DNA of 64,000 nt from positions 310,001 through 374,000 of the forward strand of contig JAJNNX010000019.1 of NCBI GenBank assembly GCA_023159155.1, given 5' to 3'. Made by a program: the position numbers and the translations under genes. Position 1 is the stretch's first letter; every line of letters starts with the position of its first letter. Source of the DNA: Ustulina deusta. Lineage: Eukaryota; Ascomycota; Sordariomycetes; Xylariales; Xylariaceae. Positions 1 through 10,306 of this stretch are shown one piece after another. The notes under the pieces are model-generated. The model had not been told where the DNA came from. It saw nothing but the letters and a program-made list of their open reading frames with translations, and did no database searches.

Positions 1-138
1 TCGTGTTCAGTCGGTTGGTTGGCTGGTCTTTTCTCCCGTCTTGTTGTCGGCGTCGGTGTTGCGGTTGCGCTTTGGGGAAAAAATGTAGAAACCACTTACA
101 CGTACCTATGTATATATATCCCGGGATATTCTCCCCTC

Positions 139-1206
139 TCATCGGCCGCCCTCTTTCGCATCCCCATCCGTCTCTTCGACATCTTTATTCTGCTCCCTTG
201 TTCTATTATTGTCTTCGTCTCGTTCCTCTTTTTCTTGTTCCTGTTCTTTTTCTTCTTCTTCCCTCTCTGTTTCCTCTCCCTCCTCCTTCTCTTCCTCCTC
301 CTCCGCATCTCTGTCCTCGAGCATGTCCCTCACACGCTCGATCCGCATGACGGCGCCTTCTAACCGGCCGATGCGCGCCCGCTTCTCCTCGTCGCGTTGC
401 TCGAGCTCGCGCAGACGCTCCTCGAGGGCGGCGCGGGCCCGCCGCTCCGTGGCCACCATGTTGTTCGCCTGCTCGAACAGCGACGCGCTGAGGTCCTCGA
501 CCTCGCGGTCCGTGGCCGCCAGCTTCTCCTCGGCGGCCGCGCGCAGCCGCCGCTCGCGGGCCAGCGCCGTCATCAGCTCCCGCGCTTCTATCGCGTTGGC
601 GCCCGGGGGGAGTGCGGGGGAGGACAAACTCCCTCGTTGTTGCTGCTGCTGTGGTGTTGTTGTGGCGGTATTCGATTTCGGGGTTGTCGAGGGAGGCGTG
701 GAAGACGACGGCGCTGCCGATTTCCGCGGCGATAATAGCTGACTTATCCGCGAGGCGGCGCCGGCACCGAGGAATGACGAGCGCGGACTGCTGTTGCTTA
801 CGCTCGGGTCGGGGGTGTGAGGTCTATTATTAGCATTGCTGCTGCTGCTGCTGCTGTTGTTGGTGTTGTGGTTGTTGTTGTTGTGATTGTTTCTCGTCGA
901 CGTGGTGGCGGTGGTGGAATTGGTGCTTGTAGATGCGGCGCGCAGGCGCGATAGCTCGTCCTCGTAGTCTGCCCACCGGTCTGCGGCTGCTGTGGCCTTC
1001 TGGTTGAGCAGTCGTACCTGTGCTTGTAGGTCCTCGATCTGGCGCTGTGCTTGTAGGAGGGCCGTGTGCGGGTCGGAGGTGGGAGGCGGGAGCGAAAGGC
1101 CGCAGTTCGGACAGCATGGTTCGTTTATTGGAAGTGTTGTTGTTGTTGTCGCCGTTGTCGTCGTCGCGGCCGCAGACGGCAACGTCATTGTCATAGTCGT
1201 CGCCAT
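139..1206 (-). CDS. Sec2-type Rab GEF domain protein
   Basis: Predicted 355-residue protein of one exon. An N-terminal cysteine cluster (PCCPNCG, Cys31, Cys32, Cys35) is followed by a first coiled coil at about residues 49-91, containing RWADYEDELSRL. A low-complexity linker rich in Asn, Ser, Thr and Gln follows. A long helix at about 210-300 carries LSASLFEQANNMVATERR, which is the hallmark of the Sec2/Rabin GEF domain. The tail is almost all Glu, Lys and Arg. In yeast, Sec2 activates the Rab Sec4 on secretory vesicles for exocytosis; that role here is inferred from the domain. The ATG at 1206 was chosen because the 18 nt of open frame upstream begins with GTG. The C terminus is shorter than yeast Sec2 (759 aa), so this may be a fungal Sec2-domain paralogue rather than the orthologue. 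Confidence 0.75.
   Translation of the reverse strand: MATTMTMTLPSAAATTTTATTTTTLPINEPCCPNCGLSLPPPTSDPHTALLQAQRQIEDLQAQVRLLNQKATAAADRWADYEDELSRLRAASTSTNSTTATTSTRNNHNNNNHNTNNSSSSSSNANNRPHTPDPSVSNSSPRSSFLGAGAASRISQLLSPRKSAAPSSSTPPSTTPKSNTATTTPQQQQQRGSLSSPALPPGANAIEARELMTALARERRLRAAAEEKLAATDREVEDLSASLFEQANNMVATERRARAALEERLRELEQRDEEKRARIGRLEGAVMRIERVRDMLEDRDAEEEEEKEEGEETEREEEEKEQEQEKEERDEDNNRTREQNKDVEETDGDAKEGGR
835..857. repeat. GCT/CAG-type trinucleotide repeat in coding sequence
   Basis: About seven GCT units, followed by GTT-rich imperfect units. On the coding (minus) strand they encode the Ser/Asn run in the linker of the Sec2-type protein. Such tracts are often length-variable between strains. 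Confidence 0.7.
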
Positions 1207-2434
1207 TGTCCTTGTCGTGTGCACCTTGGCTGTGTCGGATAAAGAGAGAGGTCGGACGGCAGGTAATATGTATTAATCGCGTGTCTCGACGCGAGTGCCA
1301 ACCTCGTCCATGTGGCGCGTTGCAGTTGTTGTTGGCAGAAGGTTGGGCAGATCGATGCCCGAGTGCGTGCGTGCGTGCGTATCTTCTCTCTACAGAGTGT
1401 TCTCTTTCGCTTTCGGTCCTTCGGGAAGTCAGTAAAGATGTACCGAGGAAAACTCATCAATGCTGGCTGACAATGCATTCGTGTGTTTCCGCGATCAATT
1501 CCAATTGGTATCCCGAATAAATAAACAAGCCGTTGTTGCAGTTCCTATGTATCTTCACGCTTCTTCATTGCATGCCATTGCAGAAATAGCATTCCCGAAA
1601 AAGCGGCTGTGCCTAGGTAGTCCATTAACCTAGCACCTTAGTGAACGAGCTGTTGGTCTATTGGGGTCTGGACAGCTCTGGGGTTTATCTATTTTTGGGG
1701 GCGGGAGACCCTCAATTTTGCACATGTCATGTCATGTCATCTCTTTCTCCAAAACTCATTTCACACTACCAATAAGATACATCAAACTTGAATCCGTAAA
1801 GCTTCGGTTACTTGTCAATCCCAATGTTTCTCTGTGTCTTGCCCTGTGTAAAACTAAGTGCTTTTGGCAATGGTTAAACATAGCCACGTATGTAGCACTG
1901 TACTGTACCCCAACGACGAAGAAGCATAAGAGGCGATGGAGACTCAACCGCCGTCTCGGAAATATCCGCACTACCCCATTTGGAGCGTGCCGAAAAAATC
2001 TATGAGTGGCCCAAGGGATACCATATGAGATATCGTGTTCAAGAATCTCTCGATTAGGCCATGTTCCCAGTGCTTGGATTCGAAGCTCTCTCCAATGGAT
2101 CGACCATGTGCCTGTCATCTACTAAATTGGCAGCTTACATGCTTGTTGTTCCACGAACTCCGTCTCTGAAGACGGTCTCATGTTGTTGATCATATTGACC
2201 ACCATAACCCCGAATTTTACCCAGTTTTAACAGGGGAAGACCGTGCATCATTGACGGCGGTTAGCAAACTCGACTTAGGCACGCTGTCTACCTTACACGA
2301 GGCGGGAGTGCCGTGGGCCATGGCCCTTTTGATACGCGTCATAGCGCAAACGGCCTGGCGCCATATTCTGCTTTTCAGCAGGGCTTGTCGCGACCGTAGT
2401 ATAGTATCGAATCCCAGCCGAATCCAATCATGAC
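1207..2434. other. Intergenic region upstream of the Sec2-type gene
   Basis: This 1.2 kb stretch lies between the 5' end of the Sec2-type gene and the 3' end of CSL4. It holds an ATGTC pentamer repeated about three times near 1726-1740. Open frames of 60-120 codons (for example 1661-2005 plus and 1756-2118 minus) have no recognisable family content and overlap each other. No RNA gene was recognised. Confidence 0.5.
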
Positions 2435-3181
2435 TCAGAAGGGTTTAGCAACCTTGCGACTCTCGCTTAGGCCTGTCTCAGGGTCCTTGTATTCCTTCCA
2501 GCTCACGGGGAACATGGTATTGCCCGCCTCGCTCGTCGCCATAATGACCCCGAGTTCGTTGTTTGCGGTCGAGAGGTAGTAGTTGGCCTGGTCACCCAAT
2601 GATATCTACAACCGATATAACCCCGTCAGCTTCTCTTCGCCCAAGACTCCTCTCGTGCTTGCGGGATGTCTGGAGAAACTCACCACCTGCGCTCGCACGA
2701 TATCTCCGGGTCGGAAACTCTCGTAGATCTTGACGCGGTCCTTCTCGGTCGCGCGCACATCCTGTACACGCACCACGCCCTGCCATTGCGCAGACAGCAC
2801 AGCGTCGCCAACGATGAGGATCGCGACCGTGGCCTCCCGTGGCGTGATCCGCGTCACGCGGCACAAGACGACGTTGCCGACTTCGGGGAGAACCTCACGC
2901 TTATCCTGCTGCTCGGCCGTGCTGCTGCTCGTTGGAGAAACGGATATAGTCGGTAGAGGATTCGTGCTCGATGAGGGACCTGGCGTGTTCAGAGCTGCGA
3001 TGCGGTGTATGCGTTTCGCAGGGCCGAGTGTCTTTTCTGGCTCCGTGATGCTGATGGTGCCCAGCAGTGAGGAGTAGAGGTTCGATTCGTGGATATGGGT
3101 TCCTGGGCCGGCGCTATATTTGTTCGCAGAACCGAGAAGTTGGCCCGGTATAGCTACCGTTTGAGCCTGCGTCGCTGCCAT
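2435..3181 (-). CDS. CSL4: Exosome complex component CSL4
   Basis: Two exons (3181-2684 and 2605-2435) join in phase 0 across a 78 nt GTGAGT...TAG intron and give 222 residues. The N terminus (VAIPGQLLGS, residues about 8-17) matches the Csl4 N-terminal domain. The middle (GNVVLCRVTRITPREATVAI and following) is the S1 RNA-binding fold. The end (LSTANNELGVIMATS...MFPVSWKEYKDPETG) matches the Csl4 C-terminal zinc-ribbon region in position, though the cysteines are absent. Csl4 caps the RNA exosome, which carries out 3'-5' RNA decay in nucleus and cytoplasm. The start at 3181 is preferred over the upstream in-frame methionine (3259), because the extension only encodes the CACAA-repeat leader. 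It is head-to-head with ERG2. Confidence 0.9.
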
Positions 3182-3200
3182 TGTCGCTGGTGGTGGCGTT

Positions 3201-3230
3201 TGTTGTGTTGTGTTGTGTTGTGTTGTGTTG
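3201..3230. repeat. (TGTTG)6 pentanucleotide microsatellite in the CSL4 5' leader
   Basis: Six perfect TGTTG units end 20 nt before the CSL4 start codon. On the transcribed (minus) strand they read as a CAACA-type repeat and would form an unstructured leader. Confidence 0.85.
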
Positions 3231-3593
3231 TGAGGGCACGATGCAACTTTGCGACGCAAAAGGGCTAATTACATGTACAAGTCGGATTGCACTTTTTTCC
3301 ATCTACCTACCACCTCGGGTGATGTAAAGCTGTAATCAGATCGGTGCCCGAGGCTCCTTTCGCCGATCGTACTCCAGCCAGCCAGCCAATAAGAAGCTGG
3401 TTTGGGAAGTAGGTGGTGCGATCCGGCTGCTTGGTTTGCCGAAGACCCCACAACCTGCCCTGGAGCTCTGACCGGTTCCTGACTCCAGACCCCTGCAAAC
3501 AGCCCTGCATAAGATGTCCCTGTAACCCCGACTAAATTATTACAATTGGCGAATAAAAGTGGCGCATGCATTTTGCACCAAGTAGGAGGAAGC

Positions 3594-3600
3594 TATACGA
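3594..3600 (-). promoter_or_regulatory. Candidate sterol response element (TCGTATA)
   Basis: The minus strand reads TCGTATA, the core bound by yeast Upc2/Ecm22 in ERG promoters, 155 bp before the ERG2 start codon. A heptamer can occur by chance, and many filamentous fungi control ERG genes through SrbA and AtrR instead, so this is suggestive only. Confidence 0.35.
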
Positions 3601-3734
3601 ATACTAATACGGTCAAGCTTTCCTAAGTACCTATGGATTGACCATCCATACATACTATTTATACAAGTCATTTCTTCTTAATCGCAAGCGTTTTCATTTC
3701 CAAGTCGCTCCTTAGATTTGTTTTCTCTCTCGCA

Positions 3735-3752
3735 CAGCAGCAGCAGCAGCAG
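3735..3752. repeat. (CAG)6 in the ERG2 5' UTR
   Basis: Six CAG units end 2 nt before the ERG2 ATG, so they are untranslated if the assigned start is right. Confidence 0.85.
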
Positions 3753-3754
3753 CA

Positions 3755-4603
3755 ATGGCTCCGATGACGCGCCTCCTAACCACCATCGCCATCGTGCTCG
3801 GCGTGTTTGCGCCCATCGTCATGTTCGTGGAGCGCCACCTCGAGAGCTTCTACATCTTCAAGATGGACGAGCTGCACGACCTCGCCCAGCGCGGCGTCAA
3901 GGCCCACGGCAACGACACAGGCGCCATCGTGAACTTCATCGTGGCGGAGCTCGCCGAGCGGCATCCGTACCACGTCAACTCGCACCGACACGACGACCCC
4001 GACGAGTGGATGTTCAACAACGCCGGCGGCGCCATGGGCGGCATGTATCTGATCCATGCCAGTACGTTTTGATGATTCCCTTTCCAGTCGCCGCGTTTCC
4101 GGCCTTGTTTTCTCTCTCTCTCTCTCTCTCTCAAATTGGGCCTCCCGAAAAAAAACGCAAGCAGGTGGTGGAGGTGGAGGTGGAGGCGACCACGCAGAAT
4201 CGCTGCCGCAGGGCTAACAGAGAGAAAAACGCGCGCAGGCGTAACCGAATACCTCATCATCTTCGGCACGGCGGTCGGCACCGAGGGCCACACGGGCCGC
4301 CACACGGCAGACGACTACTTCCACATCCTGACGGGCGAGCAGTGGGCGTACACGCCGGGCGACTACAAGCCCGAGGTCTTCCCCCCCGGGTCCGTCCACC
4401 ACCTGCGCCGCGGCACCGTCAAGCAGTACAAGATGCCCGAGGGCTGCTTCGCCCTCGAGTACGCGCGCGGCTGGATCCCGCCCATGCTCTTCTTCGGCTT
4501 CGCCGACGGCCTGTCCTCGACCCTCGACCTGCCCACCCTCTGGCGCATGACCTACATCACCGCCCGCGAGATGCTCGGCAATCTGGCCCTCGGCAAGTTG
4601 TAG
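3755..4603 (+). CDS. ERG2: C-8 sterol isomerase (ERG2, sigma-1 receptor family)
   Basis: Two exons (3755-4061 and 4239-4603) are joined across a 177 nt intron and give 223 residues, almost exactly the yeast length (222). The N terminus has one hydrophobic anchor ([19 protein letters not shown]). The family core follows: [20 protein letters not shown], then [30 protein letters not shown], and [20 protein letters not shown]. The enzyme moves the C8 double bond to C7 in ergosterol synthesis, in the ER membrane, and is a target of morpholine antifungals. The splice restores Ser-Val between Ala and Thr-Glu-Tyr, as the family expects. The intron carries a TC microsatellite. Confidence 0.96.
4111..4132. 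repeat. (TC)11 in the ERG2 intron
   Basis: Eleven TC dinucleotides lie inside the only ERG2 intron (4062-4238). No function can be read from the sequence. Confidence 0.85.
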
Positions 4604-5200
4604 TAAATGAATCAACAAAAATAAATAAATAAAACCACCAGAATATATTAGTTTGGGGGGTTGTTGGGGGGGTTGGGGTTCTGAATAGACGGGAAATAAA
4701 AGAGCCTCCCGCGTTCGAACCCTGATTGATGGATTTATATATGGCTGTCTGTAATAACAACAACTTAGAGAGCGTTTGTGATAGACTGGGCAATTAGTAG
4801 TATGTACTACGACCAGGAGCGTCGGATTACGGTTTTTGGCCACATTAAGTGCGCCCTACCCCGTCTATTGACGATAGAGTTAGACCGGCGTCAAATAATT
4901 TACTAGATAATAATATGTCACGTCACGCTTGACAAACTGCAAAACGGGTACGACTTGGGTGTTCAAATTACGAAAACCCTGGTCTACTCTAAATAGTACC
5001 CTCATGAAAACGGACCTGGTCCTTGTCTTGATTATTCATTTACGTAAGAAAAGGTATCAGTTGAGTTTGTGGAAGCGCCTCTGTCCATCTCCATCTATAC
5101 CAGAAATGATATGTAACGACCCAGTGTCATATGCTATGTCGTGGTATCATGAATGCAATGCGCCAGTAATGAAGTCGAAAGAGCAATGCGAATCGTCTAT
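4604..5200. other. Convergent intergenic region, ERG2 / DNA ligase
   Basis: About 600 bp between two converging genes. It is AT-rich just after the ERG2 stop, with AATAAATAAATAAA near 4618-4632 as a plausible polyadenylation region, followed by a G/T-rich tract near 4653-4680. The open frame at 4929-5219 has no recognisable content. Confidence 0.5.
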
Positions 5201-8200
5201 TCATACAAGTCCTACGTAAAACCGTCGCCAAGGGTCTGCGCTCCGCGATGACTTTTCCTGTAACTCGTGCTCCGTTATGGTCTCTAGAACTCTCCAGTCA
5301 TAAACGGCAACCCATTCCCGCCCGCCGCTTTTTTTCTTGAGGTCAGCATCCTTAATTTTCTGCAGGAAAGCCTCAGTCGCTTCCTTTCGCCTCGATTCGA
5401 CGAGACAGATTTTGCGGGGCCGCTGTCTTCTTCCAAGTGTAGCCTTGGTTGTCGACTCGCATTCGAAACTGCCCGTGCTTCCAGAGATGCTCATCCGTGA
5501 ATCTATGTTGTGCCACACCCGGGGGTCGAGGAGAGGATCAATGATCCCGTGGCGTCTCAACAGGTCATCTGTGATCCAAGCATAACTAGATATACACGGC
5601 GATAGTAGGATAGAGTAGCTGGCAAGAACACATTTGTCTCTGGCAGTGGCGCAGCATGAAGAACTCGACTTGCTTGAGTTGCTTTGACTCCGAGTCACCA
5701 CTGAGCTTGGTCGGGTTCTGGCGATCCTACTCGGCGATGATGAAACCATTTCCGAAGCGGTATAATATGCAACAGGTGAAGAAGCAACAGGTTTTTCAGC
5801 ACAGGAATCAGCGTCGCCTTGAGTCGATGAGGTCGTCAGTGACAAGTTAGGGGGAGGATGCTGGGATCCTGTACCCGGCTTCTCAGAAACATTTAGGTCT
5901 ACCTGGCTAAGGGGTTCCCGATGTCGCGTGCAACTCAAGGAGGAGTCTGTCGGAGTATTTTGTTGTGATGAGTTTATCGATGATGTGCCTGAGTGCCTGC
6001 GACGCCGCTTTGCAGCGTACCCGGATCTTAACTGCTCAGGGACCCGTCGTTTAGTCTGGTTTGAAGTTGATATTGTCGAACTACCAGGTTCGGGACCTGC
6101 AGAAGCTACTACAGCTGAAGACCTCGGAGGCGTAGGTAAATCACGTCTGGGTTGTCGCGTAGTAAACCTGGGTGATGTTGACGGTGAAGGCGAAGAAGTC
6201 ACATCGGAACAGGTAGTCGCCTGGCTTAGGGTTGAGACTGAGAACTTTCCGCGATCCATCTTTTCGAGAGCTGTTACCCATTGGCGCATCTCCTGGCTAT
6301 CCTCTTCCTCGGGGACATGCATTGCAGCTTCGGCTATTTGCTGCAGCTCGGAAAAGGTGATGGTATCCAGATATGATCTGTCATGGTGGACTTTGGCAAC
6401 CTGTGGAAACCGCATACTCCAGAAGTTCGTGTTTGGTTCTTTGTCGAAGGCAAAACAACGCATATCAAAGACTAAGGGGTATTGGAATACAACCTTCGGT
6501 TTCTTTCCTAGCGCGCTTCCGCTATAGTCCAATTCGATGAACCTATTATCCTCGTATGGTACCGATATTGGCCTTTGTTGGTCCCAGAATGCTGATAATA
6601 TCGGTCCGGTGAGCTCAACTATATTGGTTACCCGAAATCGAGGCATCTCTGTTTTTGCCCTCGCTTGGTTGCTGTTTTCTAAGCACCCTATGAAGAAATG
6701 AGTCCATCTCACGTTGGACAACCGATACTCTCTTGCCTTTGCAGCATCGTAAGATGCACCAACAACTGCGAAGTCTCCAACGTCCCCCCATCCTTGGATA
6801 TATTCCTTCTTTAGTTTGATGTTGCAACAGCCGTAGCGCTTACTTGTTCCATTGAAATCGAAGTAGGGTTCGTCCGGCTTCAATACTAATCCTTCACCTC
6901 GAGAAGAAATGCATTGTGCAAAAAGCTCACGCAGAGCCTGTGCAGCCGAGGGCCGAGACGTGTAGATGGTAGTTCGAGACACGAGTTCTGCATAACCTTC
7001 TCGACATGTGACTATCTCGCTCAACCGTCGAAATCGTTCACTATTCTTCACGCCGAGTAATGATTCATCGTCAATGAGGAGCACATCATAGTATATGATC
7101 ATGAGGTGCTCGTATTCATGCGCCCTAGTGACACGTAAGTTCTAGGCCAGTGATGATGGCAAGTGATAACCTACTGCGAGTCATTTGCAGTGCCCAAGAA
7201 TGAACCAGATCGAGAAACGTGTTTACGAATCTTATGAAACGGGAGAATCTTGTGTTTCTATCTCTTTCCTGTTAGTAAACGTCGATCCAACAAGTATATA
7301 ACGAACGCTTGCCTGAGTGCTATAGACAACGAGTTCTCCTTCCAGAATGCAGCCTTTGGTGAAGAAACAATCCGCATGTCCTATCTTGAGAGATTCCCGT
7401 ATAGCCCTATTTCCCTATTAGTCAGTGCACGGAGAAGATGTATGGAATCATAACTGACTTGTGTAAGCGAGTGCGATCGGCTGTACTATCTTTGCCGCTC
7501 TTGGAGAAGATTTGAATGCAATCGCGAGGCTTACGGAGGTCGATGTGAATCTGACAATACTCCCCATCGATTTTTTGCTCGCACACAACTTCTCGCCCCT
7601 GTGCCATATCCATGCAATTTTTTATACTTCTTCCTTTCAACCATGGTTGTCTCCCAACCTTTGTCCCGAGGCGCGGTTTCAGTAGGTTTGCAATGGTGCC
7701 CGGCGCATCAGGCTTCTCATCAATATGCCGTACATATGCGGTCGCAATGGAAAGGTCGTCTCTGATTTTCATCATTTGAGGCAGCAGTGGATGGTAGCTA
7801 CGGAAGACAAGGTGCGCATCCAGCTCCACGGGGCGGTAATTCTTTAGGACCAACCTAGTAAACCATTTTGCATCCCGTGAACCAAGGCGTGTATAAATAC
7901 TAGCCAATAGTGCATTGGTATCTCGCACGCTGGAAGCTTGATGTAGGGCTCTAACAGCAGGTGAGCTGAATCTGCAGGCTGCTGCTACGCGGCCTAATGT
8001 CTCGTCAATTTCCTCCACAGTGAGATGAGTCGTATCATCGCGAGAGTTAGGCTAAAGGGTTACCAGTTAGTTTTATGGCTAACGACAGTAGGGCTGAGAG
8101 AATGACCCACCGTCCGACGTAATGCGCCCTCAATACAGTCAGCAAGATCTACGCCAGAACCAGATTCAGACCATCGACGAAGTTCCAGCACACGTGATGC

Positions 8201-8458
8201 TCCTAGCATCAAGGCCTTGCCAAAAATGCTTTGCAGTTTTGGGGCCTGGATGTTGTAGACTCGATCCGTCCTTCTCTCGGGTAACAACATAGAGAGTACG
8301 GCACAGACATCATTGCCAGGCGCATTAAAGAGACATCGGTGCTGTTGGAACCAAGCTTTGATGATCACATCAAAGGGCGCTTGTTTCGCAGGCGATTTGC
8401 GTGCTTCGTCGTCGAGTTGTTGAAGCAGGTGACATACGTACCGATAAGGAAACGGCAT
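5201..8458 (-). CDS. ATP-dependent DNA ligase, ligase-IV-like
   Basis: Five exons, approximately 8458-8111, 8051-7459, 7406-7307, 7248-7176 and 7124-5201 (edges to a base or two), give about 1012 residues. The N-terminal ligase domain comes first. The nucleotidyltransferase motifs follow in order: motif I EQKIDGEYCQ (Lys is the predicted adenylation residue), motif Ia FSKSGKDST, CILEGELVVYS, FHKIRKHVSRSGSF, motif III YYDVLLIDDES, motif IV GEGLVLKP and motif V NIKLKKEYIQGWGD. A degenerate motif VI region RFPQVAKVHHDRSYLD follows. The C-terminal third is Ser/Thr/Pro-rich and ends in a divergent globular block (SRRKEATEAFLQKIKDADL...VAVYDWRVLETITEHE) that may be a degenerate BRCT. The domain order resembles ligase IV of end joining, but this looks like the second, filamentous-fungus-specific ligase rather than LIG4 itself. 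The second and third introns lie in the catalytic domain. Confidence 0.85.
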
Positions 8459-10231
8459 TGTAATTAAAATCGAGAATTCGCAGGACACTAGTCACGGAGA
8501 CGAGTTGGGCCCTTCTTCTCGGAACAAATCAAGAAATATATATGGGGGAGGAGGGATCATGTTTGTAGGCAGCAAAGGGCGCAAAGCCATTGCTTACCCG
8601 GCATTGTGAAGTAAGGGCGATTGATTACCTGAGATAAAGTTGTATTGACCATTGCCCAAATGACTAACAAAGAATTCTAGCTTGAAGGCAGCAAAGGACA
8701 GATTCAAATCCATCACCCGTGTAGAATGCGACATGCCACCTGTGGACAATGACAATCAAGCAGGTTGGCTCATTCTGATTTGCCAATGCGGGGCTCGAGC
8801 TTAACGCGATGTCAATAACCCGTGTTCACGTGCACACTATCTACCTTACCCACCGAAGGCAACAATGAGGTACCTACATGATATTGGTGAAGAGTGGCGG
8901 TGGCAGCTGCATCTTTCTATGATGGCTGTGTGCCAGCTGACTGTCTCCCTTCACTACCAACTCCTCCACCTCTCCACCTCAGATACAGAGGGTGCCGACA
9001 AGGGGTTCCACAATTCGTCGTCAGTCTTGTGGGTCTTCCAAACAAGCACAAGCCAATTGCTAGGATTGTCCTGGGTAGACTCTCCATAAGTTCCCCACAT
9101 AGTAAAAGAACCTGCAGGACATCAATTTCGCCCTTGCAGGGTAGTTGACGCGAAAGATCTGTTATAGACTACCGGTACCCTATTTACTTACCTAAGTACC
9201 TAGGTAGACAGTGCACACAGACCTATCAACAACGCATTGTTCATTTGCATTTGTACACTAGGTAGCGGAGGTAGCGTAGGTCGCGTAGAGAATACCTAGA
9301 TGGACAGTATGCTTGCAGCTAATAATCTTCTACAAAGTCTGCCCCTGAATCCTATGATGCCGCCACCAAAACAGCCCAGTCCAGTCCGGCTCTAGTGTAG
9401 ACAAGATAGTCATCGAGCAGGGCTCCTGTGGAGTTTTATTACACTTAGTTGTTTCCTTACCAGTTGGGAGAGTTGAAAGCCGAAACGGAAGGCCTGGCTA
9501 GTCTAGGTAGTGGTGAGATACAGAATGAATCAAAATAAACAACCTCAAGGTATAGCGTACGCTACAGATGAAATAACTCTCCTAATATCCCATATTTAAG
9601 CAGACCCTGACCGATTCCCATCTGACACGGCTGGCAACTCCGCTCTTTATTACCTAGTGTAGGTATGCTCTGTCTATACTACAGTACCTAATCTTGCCTT
9701 CTTCATCCTTCAATACGTCCTCTTCAGTGGTTCCTACGGTTAATAGGTTAGCTACTAGACTTAACTACCACAATCACTCGACCTCGCGACACTCTTCTAT
9801 TAATAGTGTATTTTGGACTAATTCCAGGGTCGTCTTCTCTACTTCCTCATCAACCACCTCCGACGTTTGTTTACTTATTACGCACTTGTATAAGGTTATC
9901 ATTCGCCGCCTAGGCTCTCAGCTGCCCCTGACTGACAAGGGACCGTCCTGTCATCTCATTGGGACGGGAATTATCAAGCCTGGATGGTTCCTATAGGTGG
10001 CACCCAGCACTGGCTGCAGGTCCCAATCCCAATCCTACCTTACACAGGTACCTACTAACACAGCTTGCTGCCCACCTACCCATAGGTACCTACGGTGGAC
10101 AGTGCCTGGGAGCTTATGCCGCCCCGGGACCTCCTTAGGCGCTCCTCCAATCTCCTCCCAACGCTGTTTTCAAACACCGCTTCACCTTCGCTCGCTCTTT
10201 TATCCATCACTGCTATCGCGGCCTTCACGCA
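8459..10231. other. Intergenic region between the DNA ligase and DUF4048 genes
   Basis: 1.8 kb between divergent genes. It contains the palindrome TACCTAGGTA at 9197-9206 with further CCTAGGTA-like half sites to about 9300, and a pyrimidine-rich stretch at 10140-10210 that looks like the DUF4048 promoter/leader. Frames such as 9694-9996 plus encode Ser/Thr-rich sequence without a recognisable domain. Confidence 0.5.
9197..9206. repeat. TACCTAGGTA palindrome
   Basis: A perfect 10 bp palindrome, one of at least five copies in intergenic parts of this window (9197, 17750, 34719, 34769, 35605). Confidence 0.7.
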
Positions 10232-10306
10232 TTGATCATCACCATCAGCCCAGGGGCCGATGGTGGGTTATGTGGCACTGACCGCAATTTATTTCGTCGT
10301 CTATCC

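Larger units (their letters stand above)
3182..3754. promoter_or_regulatory. Shared CSL4/ERG2 divergent promoter region
   Basis: This 573 bp segment separates two divergently transcribed genes and must hold both promoters. Visible elements are the TGTTG repeat next to CSL4, a TATACGA/TCGTATA heptamer at 3594, a pyrimidine stretch before 3735, and a CAG repeat abutting the ERG2 ATG. Confidence 0.6.

Noticed and set aside
209..742. Long Ser-rich open frame on the plus strand opposite the Sec2-type gene
   Set aside because: It is antisense to a gene with clear Sec2 content, and its Ser/Arg bias comes from Glu/Ala-rich codons on the other strand.
4705..4725. GTTCGAACCC word, possible tRNA end
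   Set aside because: No matching acceptor stem on either strand, and the sequence lies in the ERG2 3' region.
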